This document shows positions 31,580 through 41,706 of a stretch of DNA of 64,000 nt, piece by piece. Each line of letters opens with the position of its first letter. Positions within the stretch are counted from its first letter, which is position 1. The notes under the pieces are model-generated. The model was not told the DNA's origin, made no database searches, and saw only the letters and a program-made list of their open reading frames with translations. Source of the DNA: Herbiconiux ginsengi (GTDB taxonomy: Bacteria > Actinomycetota > Actinomycetes > Actinomycetales > Microbacteriaceae); the NCBI RefSeq assembly GCF_900107435.1, contig NZ_FNPZ01000002.1, positions 372,001-436,000 on the forward strand, in the 5' to 3' direction. The translations under genes were made by a program, and so were the position numbers.

Positions 31580-33043
31580 TCAGGCGGAGACGCGTCGATC
31601 GACCGCCTCGGGCAGGCAGGCGTGCGGCATCGGTGCGGCCGTGACAGGCGCGGCCGCGGGAGCGTTCGAGACGAACACCGCAGCGATCGCCGCGGCCACC
31701 AGGCACAACAGCGCCGTGATCACCATCCCGGGCTGATAGGCCGCGTCGATGGTCTCGGCCAGCGTGTGCACACCCGGACCCGCGAGGGCGGGGATGATGG
31801 CGATCGCCACCGCTCCGCCGAGGCGTGAGACGGCGTTGTTGATCGCCGAGGCCTCGCCGAGGTCGGCATTGCGCACCGCCGCGAGCACCGCGGACGTGAG
31901 CGGCGTGACGGCCAGGCCGAAGCCGAGCCCCTGCAGGAGATTGCCCGGCAGCACACCGAGCCAATAGCTCGACGACGGCCCGAGGAACGACAGCCACAGG
32001 AAGCCGATCCCGGCCACCAGGATGCCGGCCGTCATCAACCATCGCGGTCCGAACGTCGCCACCAGGCTCCCGCTGATCGGAGCCACGATCAGGAAGACCA
32101 CCGACGACGGGATGAGCGCTGCGCCCGCGAGCGTCGGCGTGTAGTGGAGCTGGAGTTCGAGCCGGAGCAGCACGAGGTAGCCGACCCCGCTGATCGCCGC
32201 GTAGAACAGCAGCGTGCTGGCGTTGATGGCCGAGAACTGCTTCGAGCGGAACAGGCGGAGCTTCAGCACCGGGTTCTCGACGCGCAGCTCCACCGGAACC
32301 AGCGTCACGAGACAACCGATGCCCACGATGCCGGCCAGGATGATCGCCGGCCGCGCCCAGCCGTTGGCGGAGCCGTCGGTGAGCGCGTAGACCACCGCGC
32401 CGAGCCCGATGGCGATCAGCACGGCCCCCAGGTAGTCGATGCCACCGCTGGCCTCCGGGTTCTTCTGCTCGCGCACGCGGATGAGGGCGAGCAGCGCCAG
32501 GATGACCAGCGGCACGTTGAGCAGGAACAGCCAGCGCCAGGACCCGTTGTCCACCAGCCAGCCGCCGGCATACGGGCCGACCGTGTAGCCGACGGTCGAC
32601 AGCGCCGCCCAGAGCCCGATCCCTCGCGGGCGATCCTGAGAGCGGAGCGTGCCGTTGAGCAGAGCCAGGCTGCTCGGCACCGTGAGCGCACCCCCGATCC
32701 CCTGGGCGATCCGGCCCACCACCAGGAGGGAGGCATCCGGAGCGAGCGCGCAGAACACGGAGGCCACCAGGGTGATCGACAGACCGATGATCAGGATACG
32801 GCGACGCCCGTAGCGGTCCGACAGTGCCCCGGCCACCAGGAGGAGGGCGGTCACGGCCACCAGATAGCTCGTGACCGTCCATTGCAGGTCGGCGACCGCG
32901 GCGTTCAGGTCCTTGCCGATGGCCGGGATGGCCACGTTCACGACGGAGGCGTCGAGGAACCCGATGGTGGACGCGAGCACCGTGGCCACGAGCACGAAGA
33001 CTCCGCGGCTGCTCCGCAGGGGAACGGTTCCGACGTCGTCCAT
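31580..33043 (-). CDS. MFS drug-efflux transporter (DHA2-like)
   Basis: 487 residues with about 14 hydrophobic helices. The start region FLDASVVNVAIPAIGKDLN is the DHA2 helix 1 signature (LDxTVVNVALP-type), followed by motif A ALSDRYGRRRILIIG and motif C GYTVGPYAGGWLVDNGSWRW. It lies 18 bases after the SDR gene on the same strand and 143 bases before helR, with the RAE in between. A role in exporting the inducing drug is plausible but rests on location only. Confidence 0.92.
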   Translation of the reverse strand: MDDVGTVPLRSSRGVFVLVATVLASTIGFLDASVVNVAIPAIGKDLNAAVADLQWTVTSYLVAVTALLLVAGALSDRYGRRRILIIGLSITLVASVFCALAPDASLLVVGRIAQGIGGALTVPSSLALLNGTLRSQDRPRGIGLWAALSTVGYTVGPYAGGWLVDNGSWRWLFLLNVPLVILALLALIRVREQKNPEASGGIDYLGAVLIAIGLGAVVYALTDGSANGWARPAIILAGIVGIGCLVTLVPVELRVENPVLKLRLFRSKQFSAINASTLLFYAAISGVGYLVLLRLELQLHYTPTLAGAALIPSSVVFLIVAPISGSLVATFGPRWLMTAGILVAGIGFLWLSFLGPSSSYWLGVLPGNLLQGLGFGLAVTPLTSAVLAAVRNADLGEASAINNAVSRLGGAVAIAIIPALAGPGVHTLAETIDAAYQPGMVITALLCLVAAAIAAVFVSNAPAAAPVTAAPMPHACLPEAVDRRVSA

Positions 33044-33061
33044 GACGCGATCCGGATCGTC

Positions 33062-33799
33062 TCAGGCTTCGACGGCCGGGAGGAGTTGCTGGCCGCCGTC
33101 GAGGTCGTAGACCACGCCGGTGATGGCCGTGTTGGTCATGAGGTGCAGCGCGAGGTCTGCGACATCCGAGGCCTCGATCACTCGATGCACCGGGAGGGTC
33201 TCGCGCAACTGACGACGCCGGTCGTCCAGCCCGTCGCCGAGCAGGCGCGCGGAGAGCGGGGTGTCGACGAAACCCGCGGCGATGAGATTCATCCGCACCG
33301 GCCCGATCTCCAGAGCCAGGTTCGCCGCCGCGGCCGCACGGGAAGCGACGGTGGCGCCGATCACCGTGAGTCCGGGCGCGGGGTGCTTCGAGCCGGTGCC
33401 CGACATGAGAGTGATGCTTCCGCCGGGCCGCGACAACGGCGGAACGAGCTGCGCCAACCGGATCATCAACTCCAGGCTCTTGCCGATCGCACGCCCTGCC
33501 TGCTCCGGGTCGAGATCGGCGAGACGGCCGTAATAGGGGCCGCCGGCCGAGACGAAGACATGATCGACAGGGCGATCGAGCCCGGCGAAGAAGCCGGTCA
33601 ATGCCGCCGGATCGCCGGCGTCGAACGCCTGTCCCCTCGCACCCGGCAGCTCGCCGAGCGCGGCGCCCAATCGCTCGGAATCCCGCCCGGTAATGGTCAC
33701 GGCCGCACCTGCCTCGAGGGCATGCCGAGCCACCGCCAGTCCGATTCCGGCGCTGCCGCCGAGAACGACGACGCTCTGGCCGTCGAGCGATTCGGTCAT
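33062..33799 (-). CDS. SDR family protein lacking classical YxxxK
   Basis: 245 residues. Cofactor loop VVVLGGSAGIGLAVARHA is intact, and the C-terminal TGVVYDLDGGQQLLP fits SDRs. The catalytic segment reads SGTGSKHPAPGLTVIGATVASRA, with no YxxxK at the expected place, so it is either an atypical reductase or non-catalytic. The start MTESLDG has AGAGGAGAAGGAC upstream. Followed after 18 bases by the MFS gene; the two may be one operon. Divergent from the alpha/beta hydrolase. Confidence 0.87.
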   Translation of the reverse strand: MTESLDGQSVVVLGGSAGIGLAVARHALEAGAAVTITGRDSERLGAALGELPGARGQAFDAGDPAALTGFFAGLDRPVDHVFVSAGGPYYGRLADLDPEQAGRAIGKSLELMIRLAQLVPPLSRPGGSITLMSGTGSKHPAPGLTVIGATVASRAAAAANLALEIGPVRMNLIAAGFVDTPLSARLLGDGLDDRRRQLRETLPVHRVIEASDVADLALHLMTNTAITGVVYDLDGGQQLLPAVEA

Positions 33800-33987
33800 G
33801 TCCTTCTCCTCTGAGTCGGCGTGAGCACATGGTACGGCGGCTGAAATCACGAATCAATGACGGATTCGCTCGACAGAGTTCACCCCGTTCGGGTGACGTC
33901 TCGACTGCGGGGCGTCGCTATCGTCGGGCCACACGCCGATCCGCTCCGAGACCCCCGGGCCGATCGGCGAGGGAGGTGAGTGGCGCC

Positions 33988-35025
33988 ATGACCCGTCGCC
34001 GTCAAGGCCGCCCCTGGAACGTGGTGCCGGAGAACACGAGCGACGATCCGTACGACGCCTACCTGAACTGGGCCTCGAAGAGACAGGAGGCAGCCACGAT
34101 GCCGACCGCGGCGGAGTATTCCGATCGGCGCCGGCGTCGGCGCTCGCCGCGGCATCCGGCGTCGGCGTTGGCCGAGCGCTGGACCGTCGTCGACGACGTC
34201 GACGTCTTCTACCGGGAGTCGCCCGAACCACCGGCCGCCCCGGTGATGATGCACCTGCACGGCTTCGGCCTCTCCGGCCGCTACCTGCTGCCCACCGCCG
34301 AGCGGCTGCGCGACGAATTCCACATCCTCGTCCCCGACCTGCCCGGATTCGGGCGCAGCGGGCGACCGTCCGAGCCCCTCGACGTGCCGGAACTCGCTCA
34401 CGCGGCCACGCGGTTCCTCGACGACCGCGGTATCGAGCGCGCGACGCTCGTCGGCAACTCGATGGGCTGCCCCATCATCTGCGAGTTCGCGCACAACCAC
34501 CCCGAACGCATCGACCGCGCCATCCTGGTCTCCCCGGCAGGCGGTCTGCACAACCAGCCCCTGAGACGTGCGGTCGGCCAGCTCGCCCGCGACGGCACCC
34601 GCGAGCCGCCCCGGATGATGCGTGTCGCGGCTCCCGACTACGTGCGGTTCGGGGTGCCCAGCACGGTGCGGATGTTCCGCGCGCTCACCCGCTATCCCTC
34701 CCTGGACCGGTTACTCGCACTCGAGATCCCGACCCTCGTGGTGATCGGTGATCGCGACCCGCTGATGCCGGGTCCCGACCGCATCCGCGAGGTCGCGTCG
34801 CTCACCGACAACCACGTGCTCGTGGTGGTGATGGAGGGGGCCGCGCACGCCATCAACTTCAGCAATCCGGGTGAGCTCGCGCACGTCATCCGGTTGTTCA
34901 TGGCCGACCAGCCCATCGTCGACGACCCGGATTCCCCCGGTTTCACGCGGGCCTACGAGATCCATCGGGGAACCCTGCATCCTGCGCCGAAGGCGCCGCC
35001 CGACGGGGCGGCGCCGGCCGGCTGA
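33988..35025 (+). CDS. Alpha/beta hydrolase
   Basis: 345 residues. After an Arg-rich N-terminus of about 65 residues the fold begins with VDVFYRESPEPPAAP. Oxyanion HGFG is in MHLHGFGLSGRY, the nucleophile elbow is GNSMGC, and the Asp and His appear in VIGDRDPLMPG and GAAHAINFSNP. GGGAGGTGAG precedes the ATG. The sequence is in the broad esterase/hydrolase group, so the substrate is open. Its 3' end overlaps the convergent YrhK gene by 83 bases, an unusually long but plausible overlap. Confidence 0.9.
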   Translation: MTRRRQGRPWNVVPENTSDDPYDAYLNWASKRQEAATMPTAAEYSDRRRRRRSPRHPASALAERWTVVDDVDVFYRESPEPPAAPVMMHLHGFGLSGRYLLPTAERLRDEFHILVPDLPGFGRSGRPSEPLDVPELAHAATRFLDDRGIERATLVGNSMGCPIICEFAHNHPERIDRAILVSPAGGLHNQPLRRAVGQLARDGTREPPRMMRVAAPDYVRFGVPSTVRMFRALTRYPSLDRLLALEIPTLVVIGDRDPLMPGPDRIREVASLTDNHVLVVVMEGAAHAINFSNPGELAHVIRLFMADQPIVDDPDSPGFTRAYEIHRGTLHPAPKAPPDGAAPAG

Positions 35026-35626
35026 GCAGGGCTGCCACGAGGAAGCAGACAGCGCCGAGGAAGGTGCCGAGGTTCGCCCAGAACAAGCTCACCAGATCGG
35101 CGGTGGACGGGAGAACGTATGCTCCCACCGCGGATGCGCCGAAGAACACCGACCCGAGCAGGTTGAGCCAGGTGCACCGCCAGCTGCGGGCGTTCGGATC
35201 CCACAAGCGGTCGCGTTCGGTGGTCGCGACGACGGCGAGGGTGCTCGCCACCAGGAAGCAGACGGAGCCGGCGGCATCCGGTCGCCACCCGCTGTTCACG
35301 CGCGTGGTGCTGTCGACGGCGGTGAGCAGGGCGTCGGTGGTGCTGATGTTGAAGAACAGCGTTCCGACCAGTTGAACGACCGCCGCCCACCAATCGAACA
35401 CGTCGGGTCGAGCGGTTCCGCGGGCGGGGCGATGCCTCCCGCTGAGCGCGAGTTGGATGAACGCGGCAGCCGTGAAGAACAGGGCGCCGACGAAGAAGGT
35501 GAGGTCGGTGACCGCGACGCCGACGGCCTCCGCGTACCACGGGATCGCGCCGACCAGGAAGCAGAGCGAACCGATCGCGAACCCCCAGGCCTCACGTCGG
35601 AGGCGGATCACGCGAGTGGCCGGCAT
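34943..35626 (-). CDS. YrhK-like domain membrane protein
   Basis: 227 residues with two similar halves. Each half has paired hydrophobic helices with the pattern GFAIGSLCFLVGAIPWYAE / LTFFVGALFFTAAAFIQL and AAGSVCFLVASTLAVVATTE / LNLLGSVFFGASAVGAYV, the repeating YrhK-type unit. A Pro/Arg-rich tail overlaps the alpha/beta hydrolase gene. The start MPATRVIRLRREAW is the first sensible ATG. Function of YrhK proteins is unknown. Confidence 0.83.
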   Translation of the reverse strand: MPATRVIRLRREAWGFAIGSLCFLVGAIPWYAEAVGVAVTDLTFFVGALFFTAAAFIQLALSGRHRPARGTARPDVFDWWAAVVQLVGTLFFNISTTDALLTAVDSTTRVNSGWRPDAAGSVCFLVASTLAVVATTERDRLWDPNARSWRCTWLNLLGSVFFGASAVGAYVLPSTADLVSLFWANLGTFLGAVCFLVAALLSRPAPPRRAAPSAQDAGFPDGSRRPA

Positions 35627-35711
35627 GAGGCGACAGTAGGCGCTGCCGCGGACGGCGACATCACCCATCTGGTATGACGACGCGCGGTCGGTGGGTTCTT
35701 AGTGTCAGGGC

Positions 35712-37136
35712 ATGACCAGGACAACCGCAACGCCGACTTCGACTTCTTCGTCGCGTGGGTTCACCGGCGACGGCACCCACAATCAGCTCAACCCCATGTT
35801 CGCCCGCGTCGGGGAGTCGATCGACTTCCCGCTCGACGAACTCCCGCAGCACGAGTCGCTGCCCGAGACGGCCTATCAGATCGTGCACGACGAGGCGATG
35901 CTCGATGGCAACTCGCGCCTGAACCTCGCGACGTTCGTGGGCACCTGGATGGACCCGTTCGCCCAGAAGCTCTACGCCGAGACCGCCGACAAGAACATGG
36001 TCGACAAAGACGAGTACCCACAGACGGCCGCGATCGAGACCCGGTGCTGGAAGATGCTCGCGAGCCTCTGGAACGCTCCGGACACCGCGAACGCCATCGG
36101 CACCTCCACGATCGGGTCCTCCGAGGCGTGCATGCTCGGCGGCCTCGCCCTGAAACGACGCTGGCAGCACGCCCGCCGCGCCGCCGGGCTGTCCACCGAC
36201 AAACCCAACCTGGTGCTCTCCAGCGCAGTCCAGGTGTGCTGGGAGAAGTTCTGCAACTACTGGGACGTCGAACCCCGCTACGTGCCGATCACCGACGAGC
36301 ACCGCGTGCTCGACGGCCACGACCTCGACAAGTACGTCGACGAGAACACCATCGGCGTCGTCGCGATCATGGGCGTCACCTACACGGGCATGTACGAACC
36401 CGTCGCCGAGATCGCCGCAGCACTCGACCGCATCCAGACCCAGACCGGACTCGACGTGCCCATCCACGTCGACGGCGCATCCGGAGCCATGATCGCCCCC
36501 TTCCTCCAGCCCGACCTCGTCTGGGACTTCCGGCTCGAACGCGTGCACTCGATCAGCACCTCCGCGCACAAGTACGGCCTCGTGTACCCCGGACTCGGCT
36601 GGGTGATCTGGCGCACGGTCGACGACCTGCCATCCGATCTCGTCTTCGACGTCACCTACCTCGGCGGCCACATGCCCTCCTTCGCCCTCAACTTCTCCCG
36701 CCCCGGCGCACAGGTGCTGCTGCAGTACTACCTCTTCCTCCGGCTCGGATGGGAGGGGTACTACAAAGTGCAGAAGACGACCCAGGATGTCGCGGTCTAC
36801 CTCTCGGGACGGATCGGTGCGATGCCGGCCTTCGACCTCTGGAACGACGGGACCGACATCCCGGTCTTCGCCTGGCAGTTGAAGGCCGGGTACACGGACA
36901 AGTGGAACCTCTACCACCTGTCCGAGCGACTGCGCCTCAAAGGGTGGCTGATCCCCGCCTATCCGATGCCCGACGACCTCACCGACATCGTGGTGCAGCG
37001 CATCGTGGTGCGCAACGGCCTCAGCCGCAACCTCGCCGAAAGCCTGATGAACGACATCACCGAGGCGGTCGACTACCTCGACGCGCTGGAAGCGCCGATG
37101 CCGACCGAAGGGCTGGTGTCGACCTTCACGCACTGA
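35712..37136 (+). CDS. gad: Glutamate decarboxylase
   Basis: 474 residues, PLP-dependent group II decarboxylase that turns glutamate into GABA and uses up a proton. The family start LDELPQHESLPETAYQIVHDE, the substrate segment TSTIGSSEACMLGGLA, HVDGASGAM with the PLP-nitrogen Asp, and the Schiff-base Lys287 in SISTSAHKYG are all present. Length is normal. No GABA/glutamate antiporter lies alongside, unlike enteric acid-resistance operons. Overlaps the convergent amidotransferase gene by 11 bases. Confidence 0.96.
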   Translation: MTRTTATPTSTSSSRGFTGDGTHNQLNPMFARVGESIDFPLDELPQHESLPETAYQIVHDEAMLDGNSRLNLATFVGTWMDPFAQKLYAETADKNMVDKDEYPQTAAIETRCWKMLASLWNAPDTANAIGTSTIGSSEACMLGGLALKRRWQHARRAAGLSTDKPNLVLSSAVQVCWEKFCNYWDVEPRYVPITDEHRVLDGHDLDKYVDENTIGVVAIMGVTYTGMYEPVAEIAAALDRIQTQTGLDVPIHVDGASGAMIAPFLQPDLVWDFRLERVHSISTSAHKYGLVYPGLGWVIWRTVDDLPSDLVFDVTYLGGHMPSFALNFSRPGAQVLLQYYLFLRLGWEGYYKVQKTTQDVAVYLSGRIGAMPAFDLWNDGTDIPVFAWQLKAGYTDKWNLYHLSERLRLKGWLIPAYPMPDDLTDIVVQRIVVRNGLSRNLAESLMNDITEAVDYLDALEAPMPTEGLVSTFTH

Positions 37137-37965
37137 CCACGAACGGCTCGTGCCGGTATCCGGAGTGATCGACGACGGCCACGGTCGACTCGGGCACTTC
37201 GAGGAACACGCCGGGCACATCGTTCAGCGGCTCGGAGACGATCACGTGGGCGTGGCTGCCGAACAGCTTCAGCCGCTCGGCATCGGGATACATCTCCCGC
37301 ACGACGTCGACATCGACCGAATGGTAGAGCGTGCGCGTGCGCCCCTGCGAGGAGTAGCGGAACGCCCACACGGTCTCCCCGTCGGTGACCGCGATCGTGC
37401 CTTGCATCGGAAAGGCGATGCCGTGCTCGTGGCCGACCGATTCCACCATCCCGATGGCGGCTCCGAGTGCGGCGATCGGATCGTCGCGGAGTCCCAGCGA
37501 CAGCGCGAGGTGGAAGAGCACCTCGGAATCGGTGGTGCCGAGGATGTGCGGATAGAGCGACGGGTCGACGGCGTAGGTCAGGTCGCGCTTCACTTTCGGG
37601 AACTCGGCGAGGTAGCCGTTGTGCATGAAGAGCCAGTTCTCGTAGCGGTAGGGGTGGCAGTTGGTCTGTTGGATCGGCGGCCCGGCGGCGGCGCGAACGT
37701 GACTGAAGAAGAGCGGGCTCCGGATGCTCCGGGTCAGTTCACGCAGGTTCTGGTCGTTCCAGGCCGGCTCGATGCTGTGGAAGTAGCCGGGCTCCGCCCC
37801 CGGACCGCCGTCGACGGGATACCACCCGAATCCGAACCCGTCGCCGTTGACGGTCTCGGCGCCGAGTGGCGAGTTGAGCGACTGAGCCACCAGCGAGTGC
37901 GGCGAGTCGAGGATCACGATCGAGGGTTGAAGCGGCTCCCCCGTGTATGCCAGCCACCTGCACAT
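37126..37965 (-). CDS. Class II glutamine amidotransferase (EgtC/YafJ-like)
   Basis: 279 residues beginning MCRWLAYTG, with Cys2 as the N-terminal nucleophile after Met removal. Further typical segments are NGDGFGFGWYP, FFSHVRAA, NCHPYRYENWLFMHNGYLAEF and GTTDSEVLFHL. It resembles EgtC, the gamma-glutamyl hydrolase of ergothioneine synthesis, and the YafJ group. No egtA, egtB or egtD lies nearby, so the ergothioneine role is not supported by context. Start fixed by the MC dipeptide. Confidence 0.9.
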   Translation of the reverse strand: MCRWLAYTGEPLQPSIVILDSPHSLVAQSLNSPLGAETVNGDGFGFGWYPVDGGPGAEPGYFHSIEPAWNDQNLRELTRSIRSPLFFSHVRAAAGPPIQQTNCHPYRYENWLFMHNGYLAEFPKVKRDLTYAVDPSLYPHILGTTDSEVLFHLALSLGLRDDPIAALGAAIGMVESVGHEHGIAFPMQGTIAVTDGETVWAFRYSSQGRTRTLYHSVDVDVVREMYPDAERLKLFGSHAHVIVSEPLNDVPGVFLEVPESTVAVVDHSGYRHEPFVVSA

Positions 37966-38087
37966 GTCGATCCGCCTGCCTTTCGTCGAGAGGAGAATGC
38001 GCCGACAGTACCTCCGCCCCCGGCCCCGGTCGTCATCCGTTCGGGATGATGCTCGGCCGTTCATGCTTCACCGGCGGCTGCTCGCGA

Positions 38088-40103
38088 TCACAACCGGAAT
38101 ATGTACGGCACGAGCTGAGTGAGCACCGCATCGCTGATCGTGTTCGGGCCGCCCAGCACGACGATCTTCCGCGGGTTGAGCCTGTCGAGTTCCGCCGCGA
38201 CCCCGTCGGGAATGCCGTCCTTGGTCACGAGGAGCACCGGCGCGTTCGCCACGATCGCGGCCGCCGACCCGGAGAGCGCATCGGGGAAGACGGCCCCGGA
38301 GGCCACATAGACCGTGGATGCACCCGTCGGGTAGGTGTCCGCGGAGACGGCTGCGGACACCGCATAGCGATCAGCACCGGCGAGGCGTGCAATGGGTGAA
38401 GCCGCTGGTGCATGGGTCGCGACCTCGCTGAGAGTGGCCTCGCTGACGCTGTTGGGGCCGCCGAGGATCACCACCTTCTTGGGCTGCAGGCGCTCCAACT
38501 CGGAGGCGACGGTTGCCGGCACGGAGTCCTTCGTGACGAGGAGCACAGGTCCGTTCAGATGGCCCGCGGCAGCGGACCCGGAGAGCGCGTCGGGAAAGTT
38601 CTGGCCCGAGGCGACGTAGGCGACGGCGACACCCGCGCTGAAGTCCCGAGCGGACAGCGCCGCCGACACGGCGTACCGATCGGCGCCCCCGACCCGCGTC
38701 GTCGGACCGTACACGGCCAGTGCAGTGGCCACCCCGTCGCTGATGGTGGTGGTACCGCCCATGACCACAATGCTTCCCGGCTTCAATCGCTTGAGCTCAG
38801 CAGCCACCACGCCGGGAACGCTGTCACGGGTCACCAGCAACACGGGAGCCTTCTTGACGCCAGCGGCAGCAGACGCCGAAAGCGCATCGGGAAAGTTCTC
38901 CCCTGACGCGATGTACACCGACGGGACGCCGGGCGCGAAGGAACCCGCCGAGACCGCCGCAGAAACCGCGTATCGGTCGGCACCGCCGATCCGCGACACC
39001 GCCGAGTTCGATTGGATCCCGATCACCGAGACCGTGTCGGAACCGCTGTTGGTCACGTACGCGCGCTGCGTGCCCGGGTCGATCCCGATTCCGTCCGGCT
39101 GTCTCCCGATACCCGTCGAATCGTCATGGGGAATCACCTCGGTGACGACATCGGACACGGTGTCGATCACGGATACCGTGCCGTCGTTGTTGTTGACGAC
39201 GAAGGCGGTGAGCGAGGCCGGGTCGAACGCGATCCGCACCGGGTACATACCGATCCCCACCCCGCCTGCCGGTGCATATGGGATCACCTTCGTGACCTTT
39301 CGTGCCACCGTGTCCACCACCGAGACCGTCGCGGAGTTGTGCTGCGTCACGTAGACCTTGTGGCCGCCCGGAGCGACCGCGATTCCCTCGGGATGGTCGC
39401 CGATGCCGTCAGCACGACCGATCGACGGCAGCACGGTGTCGCTGGAGGTGTCGATCACGGCGATCGAGTCATTCCAGTGGTTGGTGATGTAAGCCCGATG
39501 GTCGATCTCGTCGACGGCGATCTGCAGTGGATTGTTGTCGGGGGTGACGCGGAGGACCTTGATGACGGCGTGGGAGATCGTGTCGATGACCGAGACCGTG
39601 CCATCCCAGTAGTTGTTCACATACGCGCGGTGGGTGGTCGAATCGATGCCGATGCCGAAGGGCTGCTTGTGGATCCCGTTCCCTTCATCGTGTGGAATGA
39701 CGTGGGTGACTCGATTGGTCCGGGTGTCGATCACCGACACGGTCGAGTCTTGATGATTGACCACATAGGCTTCGTGCGCTGCGGCATCGACGGCGATGTA
39801 GGACGGCTCACCGCCGATCCCATTCGCGGAGTCGTGTGGAATGACCGTCAGCACCGTATCCGTCTGGGTGTCTACGACAGATACGCTGCCACTCTTCCAG
39901 TTGGTGACGTAGGCGCGATGAAGCCCCGTGTCCACCCCCACAGCGGTTGGACTCTCGCCGATTCCGGTCGAATCGTCGTGCTGGATGACAGACCGCACCG
40001 GAGTCGCAGCCTCTGCCGTGGCCGGCGCCATCGTCGCGCAGAGCATGGCGGCCGCAACGGTCGCAGTGACGCCGGAGATCAAGACGTGGCGGAGTTGCTT
40101 CAT
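38088..40103 (-). CDS. Secreted seven-bladed YVTN beta-propeller fused to three CWB2 repeats
   Basis: 671 residues. A signal peptide (MKQLRHVLISGVTATVAAAM, cleavage after an Ala-rich stretch near residue 33) is followed by seven YVTN-type blades, recognisable from HRAYVTNWKSGSVSVVD, HEAYVVNHQDSTVSVID, HRAYVNNYWDGTVSVID, HRAYITNHWNDSIAVID, HKVYVTQHNSATVSVVD, LTAFVVNNNDGTVSVID and QRAYVTNSGSDTVSVI. Three CWB2 modules close the protein (RIGGADRYAVSAAVS, RVGGADRYAVSAALS, RLAGADRYAVSAAVS). Seven blades suffice for a closed propeller. The likely role is a wall-anchored binding or adhesion protein. Ribosome-binding site is poorly spaced. Confidence 0.9.
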   Translation of the reverse strand: MKQLRHVLISGVTATVAAAMLCATMAPATAEAATPVRSVIQHDDSTGIGESPTAVGVDTGLHRAYVTNWKSGSVSVVDTQTDTVLTVIPHDSANGIGGEPSYIAVDAAAHEAYVVNHQDSTVSVIDTRTNRVTHVIPHDEGNGIHKQPFGIGIDSTTHRAYVNNYWDGTVSVIDTISHAVIKVLRVTPDNNPLQIAVDEIDHRAYITNHWNDSIAVIDTSSDTVLPSIGRADGIGDHPEGIAVAPGGHKVYVTQHNSATVSVVDTVARKVTKVIPYAPAGGVGIGMYPVRIAFDPASLTAFVVNNNDGTVSVIDTVSDVVTEVIPHDDSTGIGRQPDGIGIDPGTQRAYVTNSGSDTVSVIGIQSNSAVSRIGGADRYAVSAAVSAGSFAPGVPSVYIASGENFPDALSASAAAGVKKAPVLLVTRDSVPGVVAAELKRLKPGSIVVMGGTTTISDGVATALAVYGPTTRVGGADRYAVSAALSARDFSAGVAVAYVASGQNFPDALSGSAAAGHLNGPVLLVTKDSVPATVASELERLQPKKVVILGGPNSVSEATLSEVATHAPAASPIARLAGADRYAVSAAVSADTYPTGASTVYVASGAVFPDALSGSAAAIVANAPVLLVTKDGIPDGVAAELDRLNPRKIVVLGGPNTISDAVLTQLVPYIFRL

Positions 40104-40147
40104 ACTCCCGGATGTTACACGAGGAATGCTCAGTGTTGGCTGCGAGT

Positions 40148-41686
<1,539 letters not shown>

Positions 41687-41706
41687 CGACTCTACTCGCG
41701 CACGGA

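Noticed and set aside
31455-33857. An 800-codon minus-strand open frame across the MFS and SDR genes
   Set aside because: Arg/Gly-rich shadow frame; the in-register MFS and SDR products have clear motifs and ribosome-binding sites.
35702-37168. A second long plus-strand open frame over the glutamate decarboxylase gene
   Set aside because: Arg/Pro/Ala-rich translation without domains; an off-frame shadow of gad, common at this GC content. The same applies to long antisense frames over the SPFH, aspA, ALDH, deoC, helR, SNF2 and MFS genes.
37126-37965. Annotation as ergothioneine EgtC
   Set aside because: No egtA, egtB or egtD neighbour; the family includes other gamma-glutamyl hydrolases, so only the class is given.
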